A DNA stretch of 38,016 bases from Mycolicibacter sinensis (GCF_001667945.1 NZ_LZJK01000079.1:1-38016); one strand, 5' to 3'; positions 1 through 7,678 are shown, numbered from the stretch's first letter. Program-made: numbers and translations. The notes: generated from the letters alone by a model not told the origin.

Positions 1-213
1 CCTGCAGCCGGATCGGCTTGTTGGCGCCCATCGGCAGGAACAGCCCGTCGCCCATCCCGATCAGCTTCTCCGCGCCGGCCTGGTCCAGGATCACCCGCGA
101 GTCGGTCAGCGACGAGGTGGCGAACGCCAGCCGGGACGGCACGTTGGTCTTGATCAGGCCGGTGACGACGTCCACCGAGGGCCGCTGGGTGGCCAGCACC
201 AGGTGAATGCCTG
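1..213 (-). other. ftsK: inverted ftsK fragment (mirror copy)
   Basis: Read on the minus strand this segment encodes an open stretch of the FtsK motor domain. It contains [20 protein letters not shown], then a [19 protein letters not shown] segment running to IRLQ at base 1. The first part (about 45 residues before GAEKL) is absent from the plus-strand copy and supplies the missing upstream sequence of that gene. It is not an independent gene: the orientation flips because of the fold-back junction at about 205-223. The true chromosome should read reverse complement of 78-213 followed by 214 onward. Confidence 0.85.
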
Positions 214-290
214 CGGCGCGGAGAAGCTGATCGGGATGGGCGACGGGCTGTTCCTGCCGATGGGCGCCAACAAGCCGATCCGGCTGCAGG
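1..290. repeat. 77-bp terminal inverted repeat (fold-back junction in ftsK)
   Basis: Bases 1-77 are the exact reverse complement of bases 214-290; the outer edge of the left arm is the first base of the window. The 136-bp spacer (78-213) is ftsK coding sequence on the minus strand, lying immediately upstream of the repeated part in the normal gene. The minus and plus copies meet around GCGGCGCGGAG, a short stretch that fits both reading directions. This is what a chimeric fold-back join through microhomology looks like. It is probably an assembly or amplification artefact rather than chromosome structure. Confidence 0.95.
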
Positions 291-697
291 GCGCGTTCAT
301 CACCGACGAGGAGATCCACGCCGTCGTCACCGCCTGCAAGGACCAGGCCGAACCCGAGTACACCGAGGGTGTCACCACCGCCAAGCCGAGCGGCGAACGC
401 ACTGATGTCGACCCCGACATCGGCGACGACATGGAGGTCTTCCTGCAGGCCGTCGAGCTGGTGGTGTCCAGCCAGTTCGGCTCGACCTCGATGCTGCAGC
501 GCAAGTTGCGGGTCGGCTTCGCCAAGGCGGGCCGGCTGATGGACCTGATGGAGACCCGCAGCATCGTCGGCCCATCCGAGGGCTCCAAGGCCCGGCAGGT
601 GCTGGTCAAGCCCGACGAGCTGGCCGCCACCTTGATGGCCATCCGCGGTGGCGGCGACCCGGATGATGGTGACGACGACTCCGACGCCGAGTTCTAG
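215..697 (+). CDS. ftsK: DNA translocase FtsK, C-terminal part (5'-truncated)
   Basis: FtsK/SpoIIIE is the septum-anchored hexameric ATPase that pumps chromosomal DNA during division. Only the last ~160 residues are present. They begin in the motor domain at [18 protein letters not shown] and continue through an acidic linker. The C-terminal winged-helix gamma domain (signature [20 protein letters not shown], then [20 protein letters not shown]) recognises polar DNA sequences (KOPS in other bacteria). The stop at 695-697 is natural. A GTG at 203 in the same frame is not a true start, because the gene is broken by the inverted junction near 214. Following the M. tuberculosis order, argA lies downstream on the other strand. 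Confidence 0.95.
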   Translation, partial: GAEKLIGMGDGLFLPMGANKPIRLQGAFITDEEIHAVVTACKDQAEPEYTEGVTTAKPSGERTDVDPDIGDDMEVFLQAVELVVSSQFGSTSMLQRKLRVGFAKAGRLMDLMETRSIVGPSEGSKARQVLVKPDELAATLMAIRGGGDPDDGDDDSDAEF

Positions 698-818
698 GCC
701 GCCTACCCAGGCGCCGAGCGGGTCCCACTCAGCGGCAGCCGGCCGGTGCAGACACCCCTAAGACACAGATCGGACACGGACCGGACACCAGCGGTTTTCG
801 CGGACCGGGCCGGGCGCG

Positions 819-830
819 TAATCTCGCCAC
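819..830 (+). promoter_or_regulatory. candidate -10 box, leaderless start of the DUF421 gene
   Basis: TAATCT at 819-824 fits the mycobacterial SigA -10 consensus TANNNT and lies 6 nt before the GTG at 831. No Shine-Dalgarno sequence is visible. The spacing predicts transcription starting at or next to the start codon, a leaderless mRNA. Bases 698-818 hold no gene. Confidence 0.5.
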
Positions 831-1340
831 GTGGATTGGGCACGCCTGTTTGCTTTCGATACCCCGCCGTCGGAGATCATCGTCCGCGGAACCGTCATCT
901 ATATCGCGATCTACGCGTTGCTGCGGGTGGTATTGAAACGCGAGGCGGGCACCAACGGCATCACGGACCTGATCGTCGTGGTGCTGATCGCCGACGCCGC
1001 GCAGAACGGGATGGCGGGCGGCTACCGATCGATCAGCGACGGCATCCTGCTCGTCGGCGTGATCATCGGCTGGTCCTACCTGCTCAACTGGATGGCGCAC
1101 CGCTGGCCCGGCGTGGCGAGGCTGCTGCGGCCCGGGCCGCTGCTGGTGGTTCACCACGGCGAATTCCTCTACGCCAATATGCGCAAAGAGATGATCACCG
1201 AGGAACAGGTTCGCGAGCAGGCCCGCAAACAGGGAATCGCCGACCTCGCCGTCGTGCGTGAGGGCCGGATGGAATCCGACGGGCAATTCAGCTTCCTCAT
1301 CGGCTCGGCCCGCCGGGCAACCGGCGTCCTGGCCGATTAG
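831..1340 (+). CDS. DUF421 (YetF-like) membrane protein
   Basis: The 169-residue product has about three N-terminal membrane segments (around residues 14-36, 43-63 and 69-92), then a small soluble domain carrying the DUF421 pattern (GPLLVVHHGEFLYANMRKE, then EEQVREQARKQGI and DLAVVREGRMESDGQFSFL). This layout is typical of the YetF/YcaP family, whose biochemical role is unknown. The GTG start at 831 follows a TANNNT box by 6 nt and gives the expected short cytoplasmic N-terminus. Its stop (1338-1340) overlaps the stop of convergent argA. It is not part of the core M. tuberculosis gene order between ftsK and argA. Confidence 0.85.
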   Translation: MDWARLFAFDTPPSEIIVRGTVIYIAIYALLRVVLKREAGTNGITDLIVVVLIADAAQNGMAGGYRSISDGILLVGVIIGWSYLLNWMAHRWPGVARLLRPGPLLVVHHGEFLYANMRKEMITEEQVREQARKQGIADLAVVREGRMESDGQFSFLIGSARRATGVLAD

Positions 1341-1858
1341 AGAATCAGCAGCATCCGGGTGTTGCCCAGGGTGTTCGGCTTGACGTAGCTCAGGTCGAGG
1401 AATTCGGCCACCCCGACGTCGTAGGAGCGCTGCATCTCCTCGTACACCTCGGCGGTGACCGGCGTTCCGTCGATCTCGGTGAAGCCGTGCCGGGCGAAGA
1501 AGGCCGTTTCGAAGGTCAGCACGAACAACCGCTGCAACTGCAGGTCGCGGGCGACCTGCAACAGGCGGTCGACGAGCGCATGCCCGATTCCGCGGCCGGT
1601 CAAGGTCGGGTCCACCGCGATGGTGCGCACCTCACCGAGATCCGACCACAGCACGTGCAGGGCCCCGCAGCCCACTACGCCCCGTTCGGGGTCCTCGGCC
1701 ACCCAGAACTCCTGCACCGCCTCGTAGAGCGTGACGAGGTTCTTCTCCAGCAGGATCTTGCCGGCGTAGATGTCGACGAGCTTCTTGATCGCCGGGACAT
1801 CCGATGTCCGCGCGCGGCGGATCAGGGGCCGCTGGGCCGGATCAGCCGCGAGGTGCAC
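1337..1858 (-). CDS. argA: L-glutamate N-acetyltransferase ArgA (GNAT family)
   Basis: It acetylates L-glutamate with acetyl-CoA, the first step of arginine biosynthesis, and matches Rv2747 of M. tuberculosis. The protein is one GNAT domain: N-terminal LIRRARTSDVPAIKKLVD, the acetyl-CoA loop VDPTLTGRGIGHALVDRLLQ (R/QxxGxG/A pattern) and the distal FFARHGFTEI. I chose the GTG at 1858 because it gives 173 residues and about ten residues before LIRRARTSD, as in Rv2747; an in-frame GTG at 1882 would add eight residues. It is divergent from pgsA3, with 55 bp between the starts. Its TAA stop overlaps the DUF421 TAG by 4 bp (1337-1340). Confidence 0.93.
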   Translation of the reverse strand: MHLAADPAQRPLIRRARTSDVPAIKKLVDIYAGKILLEKNLVTLYEAVQEFWVAEDPERGVVGCGALHVLWSDLGEVRTIAVDPTLTGRGIGHALVDRLLQVARDLQLQRLFVLTFETAFFARHGFTEIDGTPVTAEVYEEMQRSYDVGVAEFLDLSYVKPNTLGNTRMLLIL

Positions 1859-1900
1859 AGATGCACAGTATCGGTTTCTCACTCCAGCCTGGGTAACCGA

Positions 1901-1913
1901 TATTCTGTCTGCC
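1901..1913 (+). promoter_or_regulatory. candidate -10 box, leaderless start of pgsA3
   Basis: TATTCT at 1901-1906 lies 7 nt before the GTG at 1914, the geometry of mycobacterial leaderless transcripts. No ribosome binding site precedes this GTG, which supports the start choice. Confidence 0.55.
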
Positions 1914-2507
1914 GTGTCGGGGCAACCTCAAACCGGTCCGGCGGTGACGCGCGTCCCCGTGATCAATCTGGCCAACGCGCTGACCGTCATGCGGTTGTTG
2001 TTGGTCCCGGTCTTTCTGCTGGCGCTGTTCGCCCAGGACGGCCATGACGCCAACACCCGCATCGCGGCGTTCGTCATCTTCGCGGTGGCCATCGTCACCG
2101 ACCGGCTCGACGGTGCCCTGGCCCGCAACTACGGGATGGTGACCGACTTCGGCACCCTGGCCGACCCGATTGCCGACAAGGCACTGATCGGTGCCGCGTT
2201 GATCGGGCTGTCGATGCTCGGCGACCTGTGGTGGTGGGTGACGGTGCTGGTGCTGGCCCGAGAGATCGGGATCACTGTGCTGCGGTTCGCGGTGCTGCAC
2301 CGCGGGGTGATCCCGGCCAGCCGCGGCGGAAAACTCAAGACGCTGGTGCAGGCGGTCGGGATTGGGCTGCTGGTCCTGCCGCTGACCGGTCCCTGGCTGG
2401 TGACGGCCTGGGTGGTGATGGCCGCCGCTGTGGTGCTCACGGTGGTGACCGGCGTGGATTACGTGATGTCGGCGGTGGCTGATCTGAGGGAACCGGACCG
2501 GAGCTGA
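1914..2507 (+). CDS. pgsA3: CDP-alcohol phosphatidyltransferase (PgsA3-type)
   Basis: This is an integral membrane enzyme of the CDP-alcohol phosphatidyltransferase family, which condenses CDP-diacylglycerol with an alcohol (glycerol 3-phosphate is the usual PgsA substrate). The catalytic signature DGxxARx8GxxxDxxxD is intact: DGALAR, then GTLADPIAD. Several hydrophobic helices follow (for example around LIGLSMLGDLWWWVTVLVLA and VVMAAAVVLTVVTGV). The 197-residue product matches Rv2746c in position and sequence pattern. It precedes clgR on the same strand by 136 bp, as in M. tuberculosis. Confidence 0.9.
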   Translation: MSGQPQTGPAVTRVPVINLANALTVMRLLLVPVFLLALFAQDGHDANTRIAAFVIFAVAIVTDRLDGALARNYGMVTDFGTLADPIADKALIGAALIGLSMLGDLWWWVTVLVLAREIGITVLRFAVLHRGVIPASRGGKLKTLVQAVGIGLLVLPLTGPWLVTAWVVMAAAVVLTVVTGVDYVMSAVADLREPDRS

Positions 2508-2519
2508 CCGGCGGTTCAG

Positions 2520-2551
2520 CGGTTCAGCCAGGTTCGACGGAGCAGAGCCGA
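2520..2551 (+). repeat. dispersed copy of the 57-bp repeat core
   Basis: This 32-bp stretch matches the first 32 bp of the tandem unit at 19931-20140 at 29 of 32 positions. The mismatches are at repeat positions 10, 14 and 24. It is preceded by an extra CGGTTCAGC at 2512-2520. It sits between pgsA3 and clgR, just upstream of the SigE-like promoter. The arrangement recalls mycobacterial interspersed repetitive units. Confidence 0.7.
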
Positions 2552-2567
2552 TGAAACCGACGAGCCG

Positions 2568-2593
2568 GGAACCCGGATGAGCGTCGCGGCGTT
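2568..2593 (+). promoter_or_regulatory. SigE-type ECF promoter of clgR
   Basis: GGAACC at 2568-2573 and CGTT at 2590-2593 are separated by 16 bp. This matches the GGAAC / CGTT pattern of SigE-class ECF promoters. In M. tuberculosis the clgR-pspA operon is known to be driven by SigE, so the call is motif plus orthology. Confidence 0.6.
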
Positions 2594-2643
2594 GAGCTTG
2601 GTGACTGTCGGTGTTCCAGCTTGATCCGATTAAGGAGTGCACG

Positions 2644-2967
2644 ATGACGACATTGCTGCGGGAATCGGTCGGCGAGGTGCTGCGCCAGGCCCGGACGGCG
2701 CAGGGGCGAACACTGCGTGAGGTGTCGGACGCGGCGCGGGTCAGCTTGGGGTACCTCTCGGAGGTCGAGCGGGGCCGCAAGGAAGCCTCCAGCGAGCTGC
2801 TCAATGCGATCTGCGCGGCGTTGCGGATCCCGTTGTCGGCGGTGCTCTTCGATGCCGGCAACCGGGTGGCGCGGACCGAGCGGGCCGAGCGCAACATCGG
2901 GGTCACCCACATCGACGCCAGCACCAAGGTGGTGATTCCACCGATCCGGGCGATGGCCTCGGCGTGA
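2644..2967 (+). CDS. clgR: transcriptional regulator ClgR
   Basis: A 107-residue XRE-family DNA-binding protein that activates Clp protease genes and the psp operon in actinobacteria. The helix-turn-helix covers roughly residues 12-65 ([20 protein letters not shown] then [16 protein letters not shown]), the highly conserved ClgR signature. The start ATG is preceded by AAGGAG at 2631-2636. The C-terminus ends in small residues (AMASA); actinobacterial ClgR proteins are ClpP substrates recognised at the C-terminus, so this tail may be the degron (inference). pspA starts 81 bp downstream. Confidence 0.95.
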   Translation: MTTLLRESVGEVLRQARTAQGRTLREVSDAARVSLGYLSEVERGRKEASSELLNAICAALRIPLSAVLFDAGNRVARTERAERNIGVTHIDASTKVVIPPIRAMASA

Positions 2968-3048
2968 CGTGTCGAAGCTCCACCCGAGCACAGTCGAACC
3001 GATAAATTAGCGGCATACCGCATCCGACCAACCAGACGGAGCTGACTG

Positions 3049-3873
3049 ATGGCCAACCCGTTCGTCAAGGCGTGGAAGTACGTGATGGCGCTGTTCAACG
3101 CCAAAATCGACGAACACGCCGACCCGAAGGTGCAGATCCAGCAGGCGATCGAAGAGGCGCAGCGTCAGCACCAGGCACTCACCCAGCAGGCCGCCCAGGT
3201 GATCGGCAATCAGCGGCAGCTGGAGATGCGGCTCAACCGGCAGTTGGCCGACATCGAGAAGCTTCAGGTCAACGTGCGTCAGGCGCTCACCCTGGCCGAC
3301 CAGGCCACCGCCTCAGGCGACACCGCCAAGGCGACCGAATACAACAACGCCGCAGAGGCGTTCGCAGCTCAGCTGGTCACCGCCGAACAGAGCGTCGAAG
3401 ACCTCAAGACCCTGCACGACCAGGCGCTGTCCGCGGCGGTGCAGGCCAAGAAGGCCGTCGAGCAGAACGCGATGGTGTTGCAGCAGAAGATCGCCGAGCG
3501 CACCAAGCTGCTCAGCCAGCTCGAGCAGGCCAAGATGCAGGAGCAGGTCAGCGCGTCGCTGCGGTCGATGAGTGAGATCGCCGCGCCCGGGACCACCCCC
3601 AGCCTCGACGAGGTGCGGGACAAGATCGAGCGGCGCTACGCCAACGCGATCGGTGCCGCCGAGCTGGCGCAGGGCACGGTGGCCGGCCGGATGCTCGAGG
3701 TGGAACAGGCCGGCGTGCAGATGGCCGGCCATTCCCGGTTGGAGCAGATCCGCGCCTCGATGCGCGGGGAGTCGCTGCCGACCGGCGGCACCGCCGCCGC
3801 ACCGACCCCGCCCACTCCGACGGCTCCGCAATCGGGTGCCAGCCCCACACCCGAGAATCCGCTGGACCGGTAG
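3049..3873 (+). CDS. pspA: PspA/IM30 family protein (35-kDa antigen)
   Basis: PspA binds stressed cytoplasmic membrane and preserves its integrity; this is the Rv2744c (35-kDa antigen) orthologue. The N-terminal segment [19 protein letters not shown] is an amphipathic helix. A long, almost uninterrupted coiled coil runs from about residue 25 to 230. The mycobacterial tail after residue 235 is rich in Pro, Thr and Ala, with no predicted structure. The 274-residue length is normal for mycobacteria. Its stop is 3 bp before the pspM start, so the two are almost certainly co-transcribed, and SigE/ClgR control of clgR should reach them. Confidence 0.95.
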   Translation: MANPFVKAWKYVMALFNAKIDEHADPKVQIQQAIEEAQRQHQALTQQAAQVIGNQRQLEMRLNRQLADIEKLQVNVRQALTLADQATASGDTAKATEYNNAAEAFAAQLVTAEQSVEDLKTLHDQALSAAVQAKKAVEQNAMVLQQKIAERTKLLSQLEQAKMQEQVSASLRSMSEIAAPGTTPSLDEVRDKIERRYANAIGAAELAQGTVAGRMLEVEQAGVQMAGHSRLEQIRASMRGESLPTGGTAAAPTPPTPTAPQSGASPTPENPLDR

Positions 3874-3876
3874 CCG

Positions 3877-4710
3877 ATGGCCGTGCGAGTCGGAGGCCGT
3901 GCCCGGGGCGCCCTGCTGCAGCGCGCCGTCGACCGTGCCAGCGAGGCCGCCGACATCCTCGCCGACAAGCTGAGTGCGATCGCCGACCCGCGGGCCAGAT
4001 TGCTCCGTAAGCGGCGATGGGCGCTGCGCCTGGGGCTGTTCTTCGCGGCTGCCTGCGGGTTCTGGGTGCTGGTGACGGCCGTGCTGGCGTCGTGGGCGAC
4101 CCCGGTCTGGGTGCTGCTGATCACCGGGCTGATCGCCGCCGGCGCGGCCGCCCCGGCCACGCTGCTGTTGCTGCGGTATCGCTGGTTGCGCGCGGTGCCG
4201 CTGCCGGCTGTCCGCACGGTCACCGCACGGCGCCTGCCGCCGCCCGGTTCGGCGGCGCGGCCGGCGATGTACGCGCTGGGCGCCTCCGAGCGCGGCATGG
4301 TGTCGCTGCTGGGCGTACTGGAGCGCGGTCGGCTGCTGCCTGACGATGAGATCGCCGAGCTGACCGCCGCCGTCAACGGGGCGGCGTCGGCGATGGCGGC
4401 CACCGCCGCCCAGGTGGTGTCGATGGAACGGGCTGTGCAGCACAGTGCGCAGTCCAGCGAATACCTGGTGCCGACGATCAACGCGTTCACCGCCCAGCTG
4501 AGTGCCGGCGTGCGGCAATACAACGAAATGGTCACCGCCGCAGCGCAACTGGTCGCCTCAGCCAACGACGGGTCGTCGACACCGTCGGGGGATCCGGTGA
4601 ATTCGCCGATGTCCCAACAGCGGTACCGCGAGGAGCTGACCAACGCGACCGATCGCATGCTCGGTTGGGCGCAGGCCTTCGACGAACTCGCCGAGCTGCC
4701 CCGCGTCTAG
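3877..4710 (+). CDS. pspM: membrane partner of PspA (PspM, Rv2743c-like)
   Basis: The 277-residue protein has two adjacent membrane helices (about residues 48-72 and 76-101) following an N-terminal helix with a basic end (ARLLRKRRW). A soluble, helical C-terminal region follows (for example QHSAQSSEYLVPTINAFTAQ). Position and architecture match Rv2743c (PspM), the M. tuberculosis integral membrane anchor that interacts with PspA and ClgR. The ATG at 3877 follows the pspA stop by 3 bp. The stop TAG at 4708-4710 shares the palindrome CTAG with the stop of the convergent DUF5313 gene. No pspN-like gene follows on this strand. Confidence 0.85.
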   Translation: MAVRVGGRARGALLQRAVDRASEAADILADKLSAIADPRARLLRKRRWALRLGLFFAAACGFWVLVTAVLASWATPVWVLLITGLIAAGAAAPATLLLLRYRWLRAVPLPAVRTVTARRLPPPGSAARPAMYALGASERGMVSLLGVLERGRLLPDDEIAELTAAVNGAASAMAATAAQVVSMERAVQHSAQSSEYLVPTINAFTAQLSAGVRQYNEMVTAAAQLVASANDGSSTPSGDPVNSPMSQQRYREELTNATDRMLGWAQAFDELAELPRV

Positions 4711-5120
4711 ATGTCGTCGCTGCGCTGATCGACTGATTCCGGCCGCGCGCCGTAGCGTTCGGCGTAAGACCGGTGGATGTGGGCGTCGCGCTCGCGTTTG
4801 CGTGCGTCGGCGAGCTCGGGGTCGAGGCCGTGCATCCGCAGCATGTGCTTGCGCCACACCTTGTTGAGCGCATGCGCGAACAGGATCACCATGAACCAGA
4901 TCGGAAACGTCATGGTGACATGCGTCAGGAAGTCGGCCGGCAACAGCCAGAACGGGATCAGGATCAGCGTCGTCGGCACGACGGCGCGCAGGATCATCCG
5001 GACGGTGGCACCCGGGCCGGCCAGGTCGTTGCGGACCCAGTCCCGCAGCTCCGGCGGCAGTGGGCGCCCGTAGCAGTACCGGAGGTATTGGAGCGCGTTG
5101 GGGCGTCGGCGCGTGTTCAC
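4707..5120 (-). CDS. DUF5313 family membrane protein
   Basis: A 137-residue mycobacterial protein with the N-terminal pattern PNALQYLRYCYGRPLPPELR. Two membrane helices follow (about residues 42-62 and 66-88, including LILIPFWLLPADFLTHVTM), then a basic tail beginning HALNKVWRKHMLRMHGLDPE. Function is unknown. The GTG start lies 6 bp after the ephG stop, so it is probably the second gene of an ephG operon. Its TAG stop is the complement of the pspM stop in a shared CTAG (4707-4710). Confidence 0.8.
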   Translation of the reverse strand: MNTRRRPNALQYLRYCYGRPLPPELRDWVRNDLAGPGATVRMILRAVVPTTLILIPFWLLPADFLTHVTMTFPIWFMVILFAHALNKVWRKHMLRMHGLDPELADARKRERDAHIHRSYAERYGARPESVDQRSDDI

Positions 5121-5126
5121 TACGTT

Positions 5127-5567
5127 CTACAGCGTCGGGCGTAGCGACGGGAAGACGGTCGCCGCGACCGCCCGCAGCGTCGCCTTGAACATATCGAGGA
5201 AGTCAAAGTAGTCGCGCCACAACGTGATACGTCCGTTGCGCACTTCGAACACCCCGCAGACCCAGAACTGCAGCCGCAGCGGACCAAAGGTCAGCGCATC
5301 GGTGCGCTCGGTGAGCACGGCCGCGCCGTCGGCGGCGATACGGTGGATCTTCACATCGAAGGCCGCCCGGCCGGCCATTCGGCGGAACACCCCGATGGTG
5401 GCGCTGCGCCCGTAAATGGTCGGCAGCCCGACGTTCTGATACACCACGTCCTCGGCGAGGGCCGCGGCCGCGGTGTCGAGATCATCGTCGGCAAGGGCGT
5501 CGAGGAACGTCTCGACTGTACGGATGTTGGCGGCCGTCTCGGTCTGCTGGACACTCGGTTCGGTCAT
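5127..5567 (-). CDS. ephG: limonene-1,2-epoxide hydrolase-type epoxide hydrolase EphG
   Basis: A 146-residue NTF2-fold hydrolase that opens epoxides by activating water directly, the Rv2740 type. Residues of the family active site are visible: Tyr43 and Asn45 (VYQNVGLP), Arg88 and Asp90 (ERTDAL), and Asp119 (WRDYFD). These correspond to the water-positioning Tyr/Asn and the Asp-Arg-Asp triad. The ATG at 5567 begins MTEPSVQQ. It is divergent from the glycosyltransferase gene (42 bp between starts) and upstream of DUF5313. The natural substrate in mycobacteria is a lipid or sterol epoxide by inference only. Confidence 0.92.
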   Translation of the reverse strand: MTEPSVQQTETAANIRTVETFLDALADDDLDTAAAALAEDVVYQNVGLPTIYGRSATIGVFRRMAGRAAFDVKIHRIAADGAAVLTERTDALTFGPLRLQFWVCGVFEVRNGRITLWRDYFDFLDMFKATLRAVAATVFPSLRPTL

Positions 5568-5609
5568 GCCTGCCAGCCTAGGCCTGCGGGGCTGTGGCAC
5601 GGTAGGCCG

Positions 5610-6782
5610 ATGCGCATCGTGGTAGTCGCCGGACCCGATCCCGGCCACGCATTCCCGGCGATCGCGTTGTGCCGGCGCTTCCGCGCGGCCGGGGACACGC
5701 CGACGTTGCTGACCGGGGTGCAGTGGCTGGACACGGCGCGCGCCGCCGGAGTGGATGCCGCCGAGCTGCTCGGCCTGGATGCCACCGCCGCCGATGACGA
5801 CACCGACGACGGGGCCAAGCTGCATCAGCGGGCGGCCCGCATGGCGCAGCAGAACCGCGAGCAGCTGCGGGCGCTGGCGCCGGACCTGCTGGTCTCCGAC
5901 GTCATCACCGCCTGCGGGGGCATGGCCGCCGAACTGCTCGGCATCCCCTGGGTCGAACTCAGCCCGCACCCGCTCTACCTCCCGTCGAGGGGATTGCCAC
6001 CGATCGGCAGCGGGCTGGCGCCCGGCCGGGGCGTGCGGGGCCGGGTGCGGGATGCGGTGATGCGGTCGCTGACCGCCCGGTCGGTGCGATCCGGTCTGCG
6101 GCAGCGCGCCGCGGCCCGGGCCGGCATCGGTCTGCCGGACCACGACCCCGGGCCGCTGCGGCGCCTGATCGCCACGTTGCCGGCGCTCGAGGTGCCCCGC
6201 CCGGACTGGCCTGCCGAGGCGGTCGTCGTCGGACCACTGCACTTCGAACCCACCGAGGAGCTGCTCGGGGTGCCCCCGGGTCCGGGCCCGCTGGTGGTGG
6301 TGGCGCCGTCCACGGCGGCGACCGGGACGGCCGGGCTGGCCGAGCTGGCGTTGCAGCACCTGGTGCCCGGCGACGGGCTGCCCGACGGCGCCCGGGTCGC
6401 GGTATCGCGGCTGAACGGCCCCGAGTTGACCCTGCCGCCGTGGGCCGTTGCCGGGCTGGGACGCCAGGACGACCTGTTGGCCCGCGCCGATCTGGTCATC
6501 TGCGGCGGCGGGCACGGCATGGTGGCCAAGTCGCTGCTGGCGGGGCTGCCGCTGGTGGTGGTGCCCGGCGGGGGCGACCAGTGGGAGATCGCCAACCGGG
6601 TGGTGCGCCAGGGCAGCGGGCGGCTGATCCGGCCGCTGAGCGCGGCGGCGCTGACCGAGGCGGTGAACGCCGTGCTGGCATCGCCGAGCTACCGCGACGC
6701 CGCGCGGCGGGCCGCCGAAGGGGCCGCCGACGTGGCCGACCCGGTGCGGGTGTGTCACGAGGCACTTTCGTGCGCTGAGTAG
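5610..6782 (+). CDS. glycosyltransferase, GT1/MurG-like fold (Rv2739c-like)
   Basis: A 390-residue protein with the GT-B architecture of UDP-sugar transferases. The N-terminal half begins MRIVVVAGPDPGHAFPAIAL, an acceptor-side Rossmann start with a GH pair. The C-terminal half holds the donor-site signature, with Cys298-Gly-Gly-Gly-His302 followed by GMVAKSLLAGLPLVVVPGGG and a DQWEIANRV segment. In GT1 enzymes the GGxG and D/E-Q residues contact the nucleotide sugar. It corresponds to Rv2739c. The ATG at 5610 is preferred because upstream sequence antisense to ephG would otherwise be included. The DUF3046 gene follows 10 bp downstream. Donor and acceptor cannot be told. Confidence 0.85.
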   Translation: MRIVVVAGPDPGHAFPAIALCRRFRAAGDTPTLLTGVQWLDTARAAGVDAAELLGLDATAADDDTDDGAKLHQRAARMAQQNREQLRALAPDLLVSDVITACGGMAAELLGIPWVELSPHPLYLPSRGLPPIGSGLAPGRGVRGRVRDAVMRSLTARSVRSGLRQRAAARAGIGLPDHDPGPLRRLIATLPALEVPRPDWPAEAVVVGPLHFEPTEELLGVPPGPGPLVVVAPSTAATGTAGLAELALQHLVPGDGLPDGARVAVSRLNGPELTLPPWAVAGLGRQDDLLARADLVICGGGHGMVAKSLLAGLPLVVVPGGGDQWEIANRVVRQGSGRLIRPLSAAALTEAVNAVLASPSYRDAARRAAEGAADVADPVRVCHEALSCAE

Positions 6783-6792
6783 GTTGGGACGC

Positions 6793-6987
6793 GTGCGCCT
6801 GACCGAATTCCACGAGCGGGTCACGCTGCGCTTCGGGGCGGCCTACGGCGCCACGGTGCTGACCGATCACGTGCTGTCCGCGGTGGGCGGACGCACGGCC
6901 GCACAGGCGATCGAGGACGGGGTGGAGCCCCGCGACGTGTGGTGGGCGTTGTGCGCGGACTTCGACGTGCCGCGCGATCAGTGGTGA
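6793..6987 (+). CDS. DUF3046 protein (Rv2738c-like)
   Basis: A small conserved actinobacterial protein of 64 residues, orthologous to Rv2738c, which lies just upstream of recA in M. tuberculosis. The pattern RLTEFHERVTLRFGAAYG, VLTDHVLSAVGGRTA and GVEPRDVWWALCADFDVP is the whole DUF3046 domain. Start could be the GTG at 6793 or a TTG at 6784. It lies 10 bp after the glycosyltransferase stop and is probably in the same transcript. Its last 10 bp overlap the end of the convergent TetR gene. Function is unknown. Confidence 0.85.
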   Translation: MRLTEFHERVTLRFGAAYGATVLTDHVLSAVGGRTAAQAIEDGVEPRDVWWALCADFDVPRDQW

Positions 6988-7634
6988 GCGTGATCGTGCG
7001 GGTGCACGATGCTGCGGACCAGGGCGACGGCCAGATCCGAGCAGACGGCGGCCAGCTCGGCGGGGGACTCGACAGGGTTGTCCAGCCAGGCTTCGATGAT
7101 CTGGTTGACGCCGCCGACGATGAACAAGGCACCGCGGCGTAACTCCGCGGGCGGCGGAACTTCGCCGTCGAGGACGCCGGGAGCGTGCTCGACGACCGCA
7201 TCGGTGATCAGGTCGAGGATGCGGGCGCGGTGCTCGCTCAGGCCGGGGACGCCGGACAGGTCGCTGGTGGCGATGCGGTGGATGTACGGGTCGGCGGCGA
7301 TGAGGTCGAGGAAGGCGGTCAGCGCGGAGCGCAGTTTGTCGGTGAGCGTGCCCGGGTCGCCGACGCCGGCGGTGACCATCGCGTCGAGCAGCTGGTCGCG
7401 GACGTCGTCGGAGACCGCGAACAGCAGCGCGTCGCGGTTGGCGAATTGCTCGTAGAAGTAGCGCGGGATCAGCCCCGCGGCGCTGCAGACGCCGCGGACG
7501 GTGACCTCGCTGAGGCCGGATTCACCCCAGATCCGCCGGCCGGCGGCCAGTAGCTTGCCCCGGCGTTCGGCGCGGCGGTCGACCGCGCTGATGCCGCCGT
7601 AATCGCGCACCACTTCCGGGCGTTTCATTGACAT
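6978..7634 (-). CDS. TetR family transcriptional regulator
   Basis: A repressor-type protein of about 218 residues. The N-terminal helix-turn-helix covers about residues 20-65 (RRAERRGKLLAAGRRIWGES, VTVRGVCSAAGLIPRYFYEQ, FANRDALLFAV), typical TetR. The variable C-terminal ligand domain follows, and the protein ends in a His-rich tail (HPHDHAHH). Start is ATG 7634 or ATG 7628. It is divergent from the DUF2236 oxygenase gene with 65 bp between starts, and a near-palindrome there (7655-7678) is its likely operator. The ligand is unknown. Confidence 0.9.
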   Translation of the reverse strand: MSMKRPEVVRDYGGISAVDRRAERRGKLLAAGRRIWGESGLSEVTVRGVCSAAGLIPRYFYEQFANRDALLFAVSDDVRDQLLDAMVTAGVGDPGTLTDKLRSALTAFLDLIAADPYIHRIATSDLSGVPGLSEHRARILDLITDAVVEHAPGVLDGEVPPPAELRRGALFIVGGVNQIIEAWLDNPVESPAELAAVCSDLAVALVRSIVHPHDHAHH

Positions 7635-7654
7635 CACCCTACCCGCGGCCTACG

Positions 7655-7678
7655 TTTGGAACACAGGTGTTATCCAAA
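7655..7678. promoter_or_regulatory. putative TetR operator
   Basis: A 24-bp imperfect palindrome: TTTGGA (7655-7660), ACACAGGTGTTA, TCCAAA (7673-7678). The outer 6-bp arms are exact complements, and the inner ACAC/GTGT also pair if two bases are skipped on the right. It is the only clear dyad between the divergent TetR and DUF2236 genes. Confidence 0.6.

Noticed and set aside
1842..3104. Long open frames antisense to pgsA3, clgR and pspA
   Set aside because: They are low-complexity, His/Arg/Gln-rich translations of the complementary strand of clear genes in GC-rich DNA.
5127..6824. Extension of the ephG frame through the whole glycosyltransferase region
   Set aside because: Only the part from the ATG at 5567 has protein-like EphG sequence; the rest is antisense to a convincing GT-B gene.
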